From assembly GCA_944383015.1 (NCBI GenBank), contig CALWOC010000008.1, positions 1 through 37,535 of the forward strand: a DNA stretch of 37,535 bases. Direction: 5' to 3'. The notes under the pieces were generated by a model. The model saw nothing but the letters and a program-made list of their open reading frames with translations. It searched no databases and had not been told where the DNA came from. This document shows, piece after piece, positions 1 through 9,421 of the stretch (the first letter of the stretch is position 1; the number at the start of each line of letters is the position of its first letter). The translations under genes and the position numbers were made by a program. This DNA comes from an uncultured Clostridia bacterium. Lineage in GTDB: Bacteria; Bacillota; Clostridia; TANB77; CAG-465.

Positions 1-3000
1 TTGTAAATACACATCCTTTTAATGGTTCACCTGTTTCTGCATCTAGTTTTCTTACTATTACTTCTCTTGTTTTTCTTCTGTTATTTACTTCTATTTTTTC
101 TGTTACCCAATTTCCTTCATCATCAAATTCTGCTACAAATTCATGTGGCTCTGTATTTAAATCATAGATATCTGGTGCTTTTATTTCTGTATATGTGTAT
201 GTTTTTCCATCTTCAAACATATCAAGTGGTATTGTTGCCTCACCATTTTCATCTGTTACAGATTTTAATAATAACTCATCATCTTCATCTCTTATTTCAA
301 ATACACAATTTGGAACCTCTTCTCCAGTAAATATGTCAGTTTTTGTAATAAATGTACCAACTACTGGCTCGTCCATTAGAATTTTATATACTATTGAATC
401 TTTATTCTCATTTGTTAAAGTTACATGCACTACTTCTTCAGATAATTCATATCCATGTGGTGCTACTGTCTCTTTTATGTAATATTCACCTAGCGGTATA
501 TCTTCTAAAGTTATTATTCCACTACCATCTGTTACAAATTCTGCTTCTACATATTTTCCTTCTTGTTCATTATATACATATAAAGGTTTTGTACATCCTG
601 CATCTATATAAACAGAATATTTTGCATCTGATACTAATTTTGTATTTTTCTCTTTTAAATACTCTCTTAATTGCTCAATTGACATTGCTTTTATTTCATT
701 TAAAAATTGTTGTGCTTCGCTTTCAAAAGATTCATTTTCAATTTCATCTCCAACCATTGTCACTTCTCCAAATGATGTTGATGATAATTTTATTAAACTA
801 AGTGTTGCCAAAACAGGTGTATTTGAAAACTCTTCTCCTTCTATTACAACAAATTCTTGTTCTGAATTATCATTATACTCTAATGTAAAGTCTACTGTTT
901 TTTCACTAATAGCATATGGATATGATGCATATAGCTCTTTTACATAATATGTTCCTTCTGGTAAATCTATTTGACTTGTTACATCTCCATTTTCATCTAC
1001 CCATATTAAATCCATTAAAGCATTATTTGGTATTACTTCTTCTCCTTTATAATTTGTAATTATTTCTTTTGTATACACTCCAAATAAAGCTTTTGGCTCT
1101 GATGATTCTGCTTGTGCATATTTAACATCTTCAAAAACTTTTTCAAATGTTAATCCAAGTTTTTGTCTTACGTCTGATAGCTCTTTTTTAACAGTAGCAT
1201 TTTTAACATACTGATCTTCATTTTCTAGTACTACATTTGGTATATTTTCATCTTTTAAGTATCCTTCTGGTGTTTTGTATTCTTCAATTCTGTATTCTCC
1301 TGGATATAAATCTTTTGCAACAGCTAAGCCATCTTCATTTGTTGTTATATCTGCTACTTTTGTTCCAACAGCTACTCTAATATCTCCATTAGGCTTATAT
1401 ATATTTTCTGCTGCATATATTCTATATCCTACGCCTTCAAGTCCTACTTCTTCATATACTGGTGTATATTTTTCCTCTACTGTAGTTTCACCATTATCAT
1501 TTACTTTATATGATACAGTAGTACTTGTTGAATTAGTTAATTTTTCACCTTTTTTACTTAAGTATAAATCTACTTTTAGTGGTGGATCTTCCATTGTAAC
1601 CTCAATTACAAGTGATCCTGTTTCAATTCCTCCTTCTGGATAAATTGCATCATCTAATAGTCCTGTCGTAACTTTATTTATAGTAAACTCTTTTCCACTT
1701 ACTTTAGCGTCTCCTAAATCTTTATCATCTGCTGGTAATCTTAACTCATCTGCTAAATAATATCCTTCTGGTGCATTTGTTTCATATACAACATATTTTC
1801 CGGGTTGTAACTCTTGTGGTGTATATAAATATCCACTCTCATTTGTTACAAATTCATCTATATATTCTCCTGATGGAGTCTCCATTTGTTCAACAAATTT
1901 ATCATTTTGACAATCCCAAATTTTAAATGTAGCTCCTGCTAATGGAACTGATTCTCCAGTATCTTTATCTTTTTTTACAATTCTAGGCCATGCTGGCACT
2001 GGCTCATCTGAAAATACTCTATATTCCTTTTGTGTATCCTTTCTTATTTCAACTGTTTCTGGTTGAAAATAGAAACTTGTATGCTCTTTAGGATTACTTT
2101 CTTCTATCTCTGTTATTTCATATTCTCCATAAGGAATTGTATACTCATATCCTAATTTTTGTAAGTCTTCATTTATAAACTCTGCATATCCATTCTCATC
2201 TATTGTTGCATAATATACACAATCTTTATTTGATTTTAATGTTAATGCAAGTATAGCTCCTTCTGCTGGTTGTTCATCAGTAGAATTTGGATTATTATTA
2301 TATTTTATTACCTCTATACTACCTAAGTTTGATATATTTATAATTCTTTTAATTGAAACAGTTACTACATCTGTTCCTTGATTTTTATTATCATATGAAG
2401 CAACATATATTTTATCTCTAAATGTTACATCTTCTCCTGGTACTTTTGCATCAGGATTTATTCCTTCTGGGAATGTTGTTTCTTTTAAGTAATATGTTCC
2501 TGTTCTCATTGTTCCTGAAATTGCATATCCAGTATTATCTGTTGGTCCAATTATTACAGGATTTCCATCTTTATCTTTATATACCTCAGTTGCATTTTCA
2601 TCTGTATAAACAGTAAAGTATGCTCCTGATACTTTTGCATCTGTTTTTCCTACTAATTCGTCTAATAGCACTTTTTCTACTTCAATTTGCATTTTCTTTG
2701 ATGGATCTACTTTAGTAAAGTTATATGTTTTTCCATCTTCTGTAACAACAACTTTAAAGTTCTCTACAGGATATGACTCATCTGGCCATTCAACTTCTTT
2801 TGCAGTATATGTTCCATATGGTATGTTATCTACTCTACATATTCCATCTTCACCAGATTTATTAGTAGAATATACTTGTGATGGATCACTATCTAAAGTT
2901 AATTCAAATCTTGAACCTGCCAAATTTATTTCTGCATCATAATCTGTTTCTCCTAATCTTTTTAGTATTTCTACATTTCCTTCTTTTACTTTATCATAAA

Positions 3001-4423
3001 CATGAATTTCAACTGCAAAATCTCCTTCGGAATCAACACCAGCTGTTGCAGGATCTACAGTATAAGTATTTGGATCTTTAACTGTACTTGGAGATTCTTG
3101 CATTTCTTTTACATAATATGTCTGATATGGAATATAGTCTGTCTTATTTGAATGTCCATCTTCTTCTATTGTAACTTTAGTAACTAAATCTGTACAATTT
3201 GAATCTCTATATACTCCATAAATTGCACCTTCTGGAGATGCATCTCCAAGATTACCTGAAGTTGAAGTTAAATCTTTATATACACTTAGTCTAATACCTG
3301 ATGTATAAACGCTATAATATCCAAACTCAGATGTCCTTTTAGCATCTACAAGTCTTGTTAAAGGTTGTCCATATTTTTCATTTTCTACTTTTTCTTTTTG
3401 CCAAAAACCTGCTACGCCTATACCATTATTTATATCTTTTTGAACAGTAACCCTAACAGGATTATTTTTACTTCCAACAACACTATTTGTATATAAAGTT
3501 ACTTGATTTCCATTAACATCACATTGTAAACCTGTTCCTTCTAACTTATGTTGAATAGTAATTTTATCTCCGTTAAGACCAAGTTCATTTGCATCAGTTA
3601 ATGTACATTCAAACCTTTTATTTTGCTCACTCCATGCCAATTCATAAACAGGTACATTATTAGGATCTGTACTTAAATATGTTGGCATTTTCATAGCTTT
3701 TCTTACCTTTGTTATGATATCTGAAAAATAGTTATATGCTTCCCATTGTAACTCGCCTTTAATGTCAAATAAATATCTTGCTATTTCATCTGCTTGAGGA
3801 TCATTTACTTTTTTAGTACTTGCAAGCCAAACAGCAACTTGTGTTGCAAAGTTTTCTGAAGCATTACTCCATACATGTTTACCATCTTGCTCATTTCTAA
3901 CAACAGAACAAGCACTATTAACAGAACTTCCATGTCCTGGATCTGAATCAAAACCATATATTAAAGCTAAGCTTACAAGATTTTTTGTTTCATCGTCTAA
4001 TACATTTTCATCCCAACCATATACGCTACCTGTGCTTAATAAAGTATCATTAGTATCTAATGGCATACCATATCCTACACAATAAAATAAATAAGCATCA
4101 TATCCATCACCTGATTTAATTGCTCCAGTATAAAAAGTTTTTGAATCTGTTTTTGAATAAGTATAATGCTTATTAAATGGTGCTGGTAAATTTGGATTAT
4201 CCTGACTACCATGACCAAATTGAGGACTTATATATGCATATACTACAGTCGTTATACTTTTACCTCTTATATCTGGATAATTATTTCCATCATAGTTATA
4301 TGTCTCTATATTCTCTTTTGTAAAATCGGTAACATTAGGTAATGTTTCTGCTTTAACAACTCCTACTGTTGCAAAGGCAAAACAAAAAAGTAATGTTAAA
4401 CATAATAATTTTTTTAATTTCAT
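1..4423 (-). CDS. Giant thioester-domain / SpaA (Cna-B) repeat adhesin, C-terminus beyond the window
   Basis: The reading frame is open for 1474 codons from an ATG at 4423 to the window edge; the stop is outside. The start has an AGAGGTGA Shine-Dalgarno about 9 bases upstream. Residues 1-25 form a signal peptide (basic start, hydrophobic core, cleavage likely after VKA). Residues about 55-215 look like a thioester domain: FYCVG carries Cys115 and ATQVAVW carries Gln195 and Trp199, the pair known in this family to form an internal Cys-Gln thioester that can react covalently with host surfaces. A spacer to about residue 370 is followed by a string of SpaA/Cna-B type beta domains with the typical YYxKE segments. 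The stalk is colinear with the next gene (4618-9243), so roughly 100 residues, including the anchor, are probably missing here. Family assignment is firm; host ligand unknown. Confidence 0.88.
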   Translation of the reverse strand, partial: MKLKKLLCLTLLFCFAFATVGVVKAETLPNVTDFTKENIETYNYDGNNYPDIRGKSITTVVYAYISPQFGHGSQDNPNLPAPFNKHYTYSKTDSKTFYTGAIKSGDGYDAYLFYCVGYGMPLDTNDTLLSTGSVYGWDENVLDDETKNLVSLALIYGFDSDPGHGSSVNSACSVVRNEQDGKHVWSNASENFATQVAVWLASTKKVNDPQADEIARYLFDIKGELQWEAYNYFSDIITKVRKAMKMPTYLSTDPNNVPVYELAWSEQNKRFECTLTDANELGLNGDKITIQHKLEGTGLQCDVNGNQVTLYTNSVVGSKNNPVRVTVQKDINNGIGVAGFWQKEKVENEKYGQPLTRLVDAKRTSEFGYYSVYTSGIRLSVYKDLTSTSGNLGDASPEGAIYGVYRDSNCTDLVTKVTIEEDGHSNKTDYIPYQTYYVKEMQESPSTVKDPNTYTVDPATAGVDSEGDFAVEIHVYDKVKEGNVEILKRLGETDYDAEINLAGSRFELTLDSDPSQVYSTNKSGEDGICRVDNIPYGTYTAKEVEWPDESYPVENFKVVVTEDGKTYNFTKVDPSKKMQIEVEKVLLDELVGKTDAKVSGAYFTVYTDENATEVYKDKDGNPVIIGPTDNTGYAISGTMRTGTYYLKETTFPEGINPDAKVPGEDVTFRDKIYVASYDNKNQGTDVVTVSIKRIINISNLGSIEVIKYNNNPNSTDEQPAEGAILALTLKSNKDCVYYATIDENGYAEFINEDLQKLGYEYTIPYGEYEITEIEESNPKEHTSFYFQPETVEIRKDTQKEYRVFSDEPVPAWPRIVKKDKDTGESVPLAGATFKIWDCQNDKFVEQMETPSGEYIDEFVTNESGYLYTPQELQPGKYVVYETNAPEGYYLADELRLPADDKDLGDAKVSGKEFTINKVTTGLLDDAIYPEGGIETGSLVIEVTMEDPPLKVDLYLSKKGEKLTNSTSTTVSYKVNDNGETTVEEKYTPVYEEVGLEGVGYRIYAAENIYKPNGDIRVAVGTKVADITTNEDGLAVAKDLYPGEYRIEEYKTPEGYLKDENIPNVVLENEDQYVKNATVKKELSDVRQKLGLTFEKVFEDVKYAQAESSEPKALFGVYTKEIITNYKGEEVIPNNALMDLIWVDENGDVTSQIDLPEGTYYVKELYASYPYAISEKTVDFTLEYNDNSEQEFVVIEGEEFSNTPVLATLSLIKLSSTSFGEVTMVGDEIENESFESEAQQFLNEIKAMSIEQLREYLKEKNTKLVSDAKYSVYIDAGCTKPLYVYNEQEGKYVEAEFVTDGSGIITLEDIPLGEYYIKETVAPHGYELSEEVVHVTLTNENKDSIVYKILMDEPVVGTFITKTDIFTGEEVPNCVFEIRDEDDELLLKSVTDENGEATIPLDMFEDGKTYTYTEIKAPDIYDLNTEPHEFVAEFDDEGNWVTEKIEVNNRRKTREVIVRKLDAETGEPLKGCVFT
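2375..2617. repeat. 243-base near-identical tract shared with 7327-7569
   Basis: This stretch inside the third stalk domain of the 1-4423 adhesin matches 7327-7569 with a single difference (2417 T against 7369 C, an Arg AGA/AGG synonymous change). The flanks diverge sharply at both ends. Another matching stretch of about 76 bases lies at 1-76 and 4962-5037. Confidence 0.9.
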
Positions 4424-4457
4424 ATATATTTATCACCTCTTAAAACTACAATAGTAG

Positions 4458-4484
4458 ATTATCACATAAAAAAAGATTATTCAA
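4458..4484 (-). promoter_or_regulatory. Possible promoter of the 1-4423 adhesin
   Basis: The minus strand has TGT followed by GATAAT (4463-4458), an extended -10 type element, about 35 bases upstream of the ATG at 4423. A weak TTGAAT lies at 4484-4479, only 15 bases away, so the -35 is doubtful. A terminator just upstream (4541-4601) argues that this gene needs its own promoter. Confidence 0.4.
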
Positions 4485-4535
4485 TATCATTTTTTAATTT
4501 ATTTATAATAAAAAAATTTTCACTCATATTACAAA

Positions 4536-4602
4536 ACAAGAAAAGAAGAGATTTTTTAAAGTGAATATTTTTGGTTTCACTTCATTTTTATCTCTTCTTT
4601 TA
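4536..4602 (-). terminator. Rho-independent terminator after the 4618-9243 adhesin
   Basis: Perfect 12-base arms AAAAGAAGAGAT (4541-4552) and ATCTCTTCTTTT (4590-4601) enclose a second pair of 7-base arms (4559-4565 and 4576-4582). On the minus strand the hairpin runs into a T-rich stretch. Confidence 0.75.
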
Positions 4603-4617
4603 AAATAGCTTTAATTA

Positions 4618-7600
4618 TTAAGCTTGTTTTCTGTTTCTTCTTATAACAAATACTATTCCCACTGCACATATTACTGCTACAGACGCTATTGCTATTACTG
4701 CTATATCTCCTGTATTTGTTACTTCAAAGATTATTGTCTCTGGTGAATTGTTATCTATTGTAAATGTATATCCTGTTAAATCTTCATCTAACTCATATCC
4801 TTCTGGCGCTTTTATCTCTAAGAACTTATATGTTCCCATTGGTGCTTCAGGAATTATATATTCACCATTTTCATCTGTTTCTACATTCTCTACTAGATAT
4901 ATTGGCTCTCCTGTTTTTGCATTTACTTTTTGCTCTCCAGTTTCAGGATCTATCATTGCTATTGTAAATACACATCCTTTTAATGGTTCACCTGTTTCTG
5001 CATCTAGTTTTCTTACTATTACTTCTCTTGTTTTTCTTATATTCTCTACTTCTACAGGTTCTACATCCCAGTTACCTTCTTCATCATATTTTGCTACAAA
5101 CTCATGTGGTTCTTTATTTAAGTCATAGATATCTGGTGCTTCAACTTCTGTATATGTATATGTTTTTCCGTCTTCAAACATTGATACTGGTATATATCCT
5201 TTTCCTTCTTCATCTGTTATTGATCTTAATAATAACTCATCATTTTCATCTCTTATTTCAAATATGCAATTTGGTATTAATTCACCTGTAAAGATATCTG
5301 TTTTTATTAAAAATGGTTCTATTACTTCCTCTTCAATTAATGCTTGATATACCATTGTATCTTTGTTTGTATTATCTAATTTTACCTTTACTATCTCATC
5401 AGATAACTCGTAGCCTTGTGGTGCTTCTATTTCTTTTAAATAATATTCTCCTAGTGGAATATTATTTAGTTCTACTAGTCCTGTATCATCTGTTACTATT
5501 ACTGCTTCTTCAAATACTCCTGTTTCTTCATCTTTTATTCTTAATGCATTTTGACATTCCTCATCTGTATATACACCATATTTTGCACCTGATACAAATT
5601 TTACCTCATTTTTCTCAAAATATTCTTTTATCTCTTCTTTTGTCATTCCTTTTATTTGATCTAGTATTGCTTGTACTTCTTCATCTAATGTTGTTGTATC
5701 TATTTTATCTCCATTTAATATTATATTATCCATTGTTGTTGCTGAAAGTTTTACTAGTGTTATTGACGCACTCTCATAATCATTTGTAAAATCTGGTCCT
5801 TCTACTACAACAAATTCTTGATTTGGATCATCTGTATATTTTAATACAAAATCTACAGTCTCTGTATTTATTGTATATGGATATGAAGCATAAAGTTCTT
5901 TTATATAGTATGTTCCTTCTGGTAAATCCACTTGACTTGTTACATCTCCATCTTCATCTGTCCAAATTAAATCTACTAATTTATTACTTGGAATTATATC
6001 TTCACCTTTATAGTTCTTAATAACTTCCTTAGTATATACTCCAAATAAAGCCTTTGGATTTAACTCTTCTCCATTAGAATAATCCACTTCTTCAAATATT
6101 TTATTAAAAGTAATTTCTAATTTCTGTCTTGGATTTTCAATTTCTTCTTCAACAGTAACAACTTTAGTATATTGATCATTATTTTCAAGTATTACATTTT
6201 CAATTTCCTTGTTTGTAACTAGACCCTTTGGTGTTTTATATTCAACTATTTTATATTCTCCTGGATATAAGCCTTCAACTGTAACATATCCATCTGAACC
6301 AGTTGTAACTTCCGCTATCATTTCACCATTTTTATGTCTTTCTATTCCATCTGGTGTAGAAATATCTTCTGCTGCATATACTCTAAATACAGCGCCTTCA
6401 ACTCCTACTTTTTTATAATTTGGTGAAAACTTTTCTTCTGTTTTTTCTTCACTATCACTTACTGGATAAGTAACAGTACTACTTGTTGAATCTGTAAATC
6501 TTTCACCAATTTTATGAATTTTTAAATCTACCTTTAATGGTTCATCTACTATATCTGTTTCATATACTAATTCTCCTACAGCTATTCCACCTTCTGGATA
6601 TTGAGTATCATCTGCAAGATCCATTGCAAATTTATCTATTTTAAATTCTTTTCCACCTTTTTTACCATAATCTGACTCATTTTCAGGTAATCTCCATTCA
6701 TCTTGTAAATAATATCCTTCTGGAGCTTTAGTCTCATAAATAACATAAGTTCCTGGATATAATTCTTGAGGAGTATAGAAATATCCTTCTTCATTAGTTT
6801 TAAATGTGCTTATGTACTCTCCTGATGGTGTAACAAGCATTTCAACCCATTTAGATTCATCTACATTCCAAATTCTAAATTCAGCACCTTCAAGTCCTAC
6901 AATTTTTCCAGTATCTTTGTCTTTCTTTACAACTCTAACCCAAGCTGGTACTGGTTCATCTGAAAAAATTCTTTTTTCTTCTTGTCCATCATCACTTATT
7001 ACAACATTTTCTGCTTGAACAAAGAAATATGAATGTTCACCTGATGGGCTTTCTTGAATTTCTTTTATTGTGTATGAACCATAAGGAATTGTATACGGAT
7101 CATATTCTTCTAAATCTTTATTTTTAAATTCTGCATATCCATGTTCATCAATTGTTGCATCATAATATACTTGTCCATCTGATGAATCCAAAGTAAGTCT
7201 TAATACAGCACCTGCTGCTGGATATTCATCAGTAGTACCTGGATCATTTTCATACTTTAAAATTTGAACTCTACCTAAATTTGGTATATTAACTATGTCT
7301 TCTAAAGATATAACGACAATATCTTCTCCTTGATTTTTATTATCATATGAAGCAACATATATTTTATCCCTAAATGTTACATCTTCTCCTGGTACTTTTG
7401 CATCAGGATTTATTCCTTCTGGGAATGTTGTTTCTTTTAAGTAATATGTTCCTGTTCTCATTGTTCCTGAAATTGCATATCCAGTATTATCTGTTGGTCC
7501 AATTATTACAGGATTTCCATCTTTATCTTTATATACCTCAGTTGCATTTTCATCTGTATAAACAGTAAAATATGCACCTGATACTTTTGCATCTGTTTTT

Positions 7601-9243
7601 CCAACAGTTTCATCTAATAATACCTTATTTACAGCTATTTTCATTTCCTTTGAAGGATCTATTTTAGTATAGTTATATGTTTCTCCATCTTTCGTAAAGT
7701 TTACTTTAAATGGCTCAATTGGATATGCTTCATCTGGATTTTGACATTCCTCTATCATATATTCTCCATATGGAATATCATTTATTTGACATATTCCATC
7801 TTCTCCAGAAACATTTGAATAATATACTTTAGTAGGATTTGTAATTAATGTTGCTTTAAATTGTACATTTGATAAATTAATTTCAGAATCATAATCAGTC
7901 TCAGACAATTTCTTTTCTATTTTTAAATTTGATGTTTTAACAAAATTAGATACCTTTAAATTAAAAGTATAATCACCATCTTGATCAATACTAGCATTTG
8001 AAGGGTCAACTGTATAAACTGTTTTATCTAATACTGTGCTTTCACTGGCTCTAATTTCTTTCACATAATATGTTTGATATGGAATATATCCAGTTTTAGT
8101 AGAATGTCCATCATCTTCTATTGTAACTTCAGTAACTAAATCTGTGCAATTTATATCTCTATATATACCATAAACTGCACCTCTAGGAGATGCATCTCCA
8201 GTATTATCATCTATACTTTTTAATTCTTTTTCAATTTGTATTTTTAATCCATCAACTTTAAATGTAATATTCACTATAGTTGGTGTATAATCTCCTGTCA
8301 TCATTAAATCTTGATAAGTTAATTTTCTATCATCAGCATCATCTGCATTTGAAGCTAACTTCGTACTAATATAAAATGTAGTTGGTCTATTATATTTTCT
8401 ACTTTCTTTTATTAATTGAATAGTTGCTTCTCCTGTTGCATTTGGTGTAACTGTCATCTTATTTCCACTTATTTGTACACTAATATTATCTGATTTTTCT
8501 TTTAATTTATATTCACTTAAAACGCCATTTTTATCTGTTATTGTGAAAGGTACACCAACATAATACTCTTCTGTTGAAGCGTCTAAATCTGGCTTAACAT
8601 TGTGAGCATCTACAAGTTTTAATATTTCATCCATTTCATCATCATATTCATGGGTAACTGCTGATTGCCAATCCCAAGTTCCATAAGCTAAAAACTCATG
8701 AATCCATCCCTCATTTTCGTGTGGAATACGCCATAACAACATTTGTGTAGCATATTCATAATCTGTACTTGTATGATTATAACCTTTTTCATTATAGCCA
8801 TATCCATAATATGCAATTAATTCCAATTTTTTTAATACTTCTTCAGAATATCCACCTTTTGTAGCATTCCAAATATTTAATAGTTCGTGATCTCCTGCTC
8901 CCGCAAAACTAATATTTAAACTACTCTCAATACAATAAACTCTATTTCCTTTCCAGTCAAAAAATCTTTCAAACTCATTTAATACTTTTGTCTGCTCAAC
9001 TTCTACTCCATATATAATTTTAGGTCTTTCTCTATATATCCATACATCTGACACATAATCTGTATGAAATCCACCATCAGATAATGTACCATCAGGAATT
9101 TTAGTTATAGAAATATCTTCCCAAGTATCTGTAGAATTGTCTATATCTACATTTATTCCAGCCTGTACAGTATTTGTACATCCTACCATTATAGCCATAA
9201 ATAATGCCATAAATGTAAGCATAAAAATTTTCTTTATTTTCAT
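4618..9243 (-). CDS. Giant thioester-domain / SpaA (Cna-B) repeat surface adhesin, 1541 aa
   Basis: Complete surface protein; the ATG at 9243 follows a GAGAGGAG ribosome site. Residues 1-29 are a secretion signal; it contains MVGC (Cys22), close to a lipobox, but also VQA for ordinary cleavage. Residues about 65-215 are a thioester domain: VYCIE with Cys104 and ATQMLLW with Gln167 and Trp171. A beta-rich spacer (about 220-330) leads to about ten SpaA/Cna-B type domains to residue 1500, expected to be stiffened by Lys-Asn isopeptide bonds. The C-terminus is NTGD (1510-1513), a hydrophobic helix with Cys1526, and a basic RRNRK tail; no LPxTG is present. It is a tandem paralogue of the downstream gene: stalks align at an offset of about 4.95 kb while the tips diverge. 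Likely role is covalent adhesion to host tissue or mucus; the ligand cannot be told from sequence. Confidence 0.92.
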   Translation of the reverse strand: MKIKKIFMLTFMALFMAIMVGCTNTVQAGINVDIDNSTDTWEDISITKIPDGTLSDGGFHTDYVSDVWIYRERPKIIYGVEVEQTKVLNEFERFFDWKGNRVYCIESSLNISFAGAGDHELLNIWNATKGGYSEEVLKKLELIAYYGYGYNEKGYNHTSTDYEYATQMLLWRIPHENEGWIHEFLAYGTWDWQSAVTHEYDDEMDEILKLVDAHNVKPDLDASTEEYYVGVPFTITDKNGVLSEYKLKEKSDNISVQISGNKMTVTPNATGEATIQLIKESRKYNRPTTFYISTKLASNADDADDRKLTYQDLMMTGDYTPTIVNITFKVDGLKIQIEKELKSIDDNTGDASPRGAVYGIYRDINCTDLVTEVTIEDDGHSTKTGYIPYQTYYVKEIRASESTVLDKTVYTVDPSNASIDQDGDYTFNLKVSNFVKTSNLKIEKKLSETDYDSEINLSNVQFKATLITNPTKVYYSNVSGEDGICQINDIPYGEYMIEECQNPDEAYPIEPFKVNFTKDGETYNYTKIDPSKEMKIAVNKVLLDETVGKTDAKVSGAYFTVYTDENATEVYKDKDGNPVIIGPTDNTGYAISGTMRTGTYYLKETTFPEGINPDAKVPGEDVTFRDKIYVASYDNKNQGEDIVVISLEDIVNIPNLGRVQILKYENDPGTTDEYPAAGAVLRLTLDSSDGQVYYDATIDEHGYAEFKNKDLEEYDPYTIPYGSYTIKEIQESPSGEHSYFFVQAENVVISDDGQEEKRIFSDEPVPAWVRVVKKDKDTGKIVGLEGAEFRIWNVDESKWVEMLVTPSGEYISTFKTNEEGYFYTPQELYPGTYVIYETKAPEGYYLQDEWRLPENESDYGKKGGKEFKIDKFAMDLADDTQYPEGGIAVGELVYETDIVDEPLKVDLKIHKIGERFTDSTSSTVTYPVSDSEEKTEEKFSPNYKKVGVEGAVFRVYAAEDISTPDGIERHKNGEMIAEVTTGSDGYVTVEGLYPGEYKIVEYKTPKGLVTNKEIENVILENNDQYTKVVTVEEEIENPRQKLEITFNKIFEEVDYSNGEELNPKALFGVYTKEVIKNYKGEDIIPSNKLVDLIWTDEDGDVTSQVDLPEGTYYIKELYASYPYTINTETVDFVLKYTDDPNQEFVVVEGPDFTNDYESASITLVKLSATTMDNIILNGDKIDTTTLDEEVQAILDQIKGMTKEEIKEYFEKNEVKFVSGAKYGVYTDEECQNALRIKDEETGVFEEAVIVTDDTGLVELNNIPLGEYYLKEIEAPQGYELSDEIVKVKLDNTNKDTMVYQALIEEEVIEPFLIKTDIFTGELIPNCIFEIRDENDELLLRSITDEEGKGYIPVSMFEDGKTYTYTEVEAPDIYDLNKEPHEFVAKYDEEGNWDVEPVEVENIRKTREVIVRKLDAETGEPLKGCVFTIAMIDPETGEQKVNAKTGEPIYLVENVETDENGEYIIPEAPMGTYKFLEIKAPEGYELDEDLTGYTFTIDNNSPETIIFEVTNTGDIAVIAIASVAVICAVGIVFVIRRNRKQA
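7327..7569. repeat. 243-base near-identical tract shared with 2375-2617
   Basis: Partner copy of the tract at 2375-2617, in the equivalent stalk domain of the 4618-9243 adhesin. The direct orientation and one synonymous mismatch suggest recent gene conversion or unequal exchange between the paralogues. Confidence 0.9.
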
Positions 9244-9276
9244 ATAAAAGCTCCTCTCTAAACTCCTTATAAATAA

Positions 9277-9305
9277 ATTATATTACTACAAAATAATTTT
9301 TTAAA
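9277..9305 (-). promoter_or_regulatory. Possible promoter of the 4618-9243 adhesin
   Basis: On the minus strand TTTAAA (9305-9300), a 17-base spacer and TATAAT (9282-9277) stand about 34 bases upstream of the ATG. The -10 is consensus, the -35 matches 4 of 6. A second TATAAT at 9329-9324 lacks a good -35. Confidence 0.45.
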
Positions 9306-9375
9306 GCATACATTACTCTAAACATTATAATATTTTAGTATTATTAAAAAATTATTTCACAATTGTTTCATGTCA

Positions 9376-9416
9376 AAAAATATAGCAATCCAGTAAATTT
9401 TACTGAATTGCTATTT
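9376..9416 (-). terminator. Rho-independent terminator of hisS
   Basis: The arms at 9382-9397 and 9398-9414 (ATAGCAAT outer stem, AGTAAA inner stem, one 2-base mismatch) lie just after the hisS stop and are followed on the minus strand by TATATTTTTTG. Confidence 0.75.
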
Positions 9417-9421
9417 TATAA

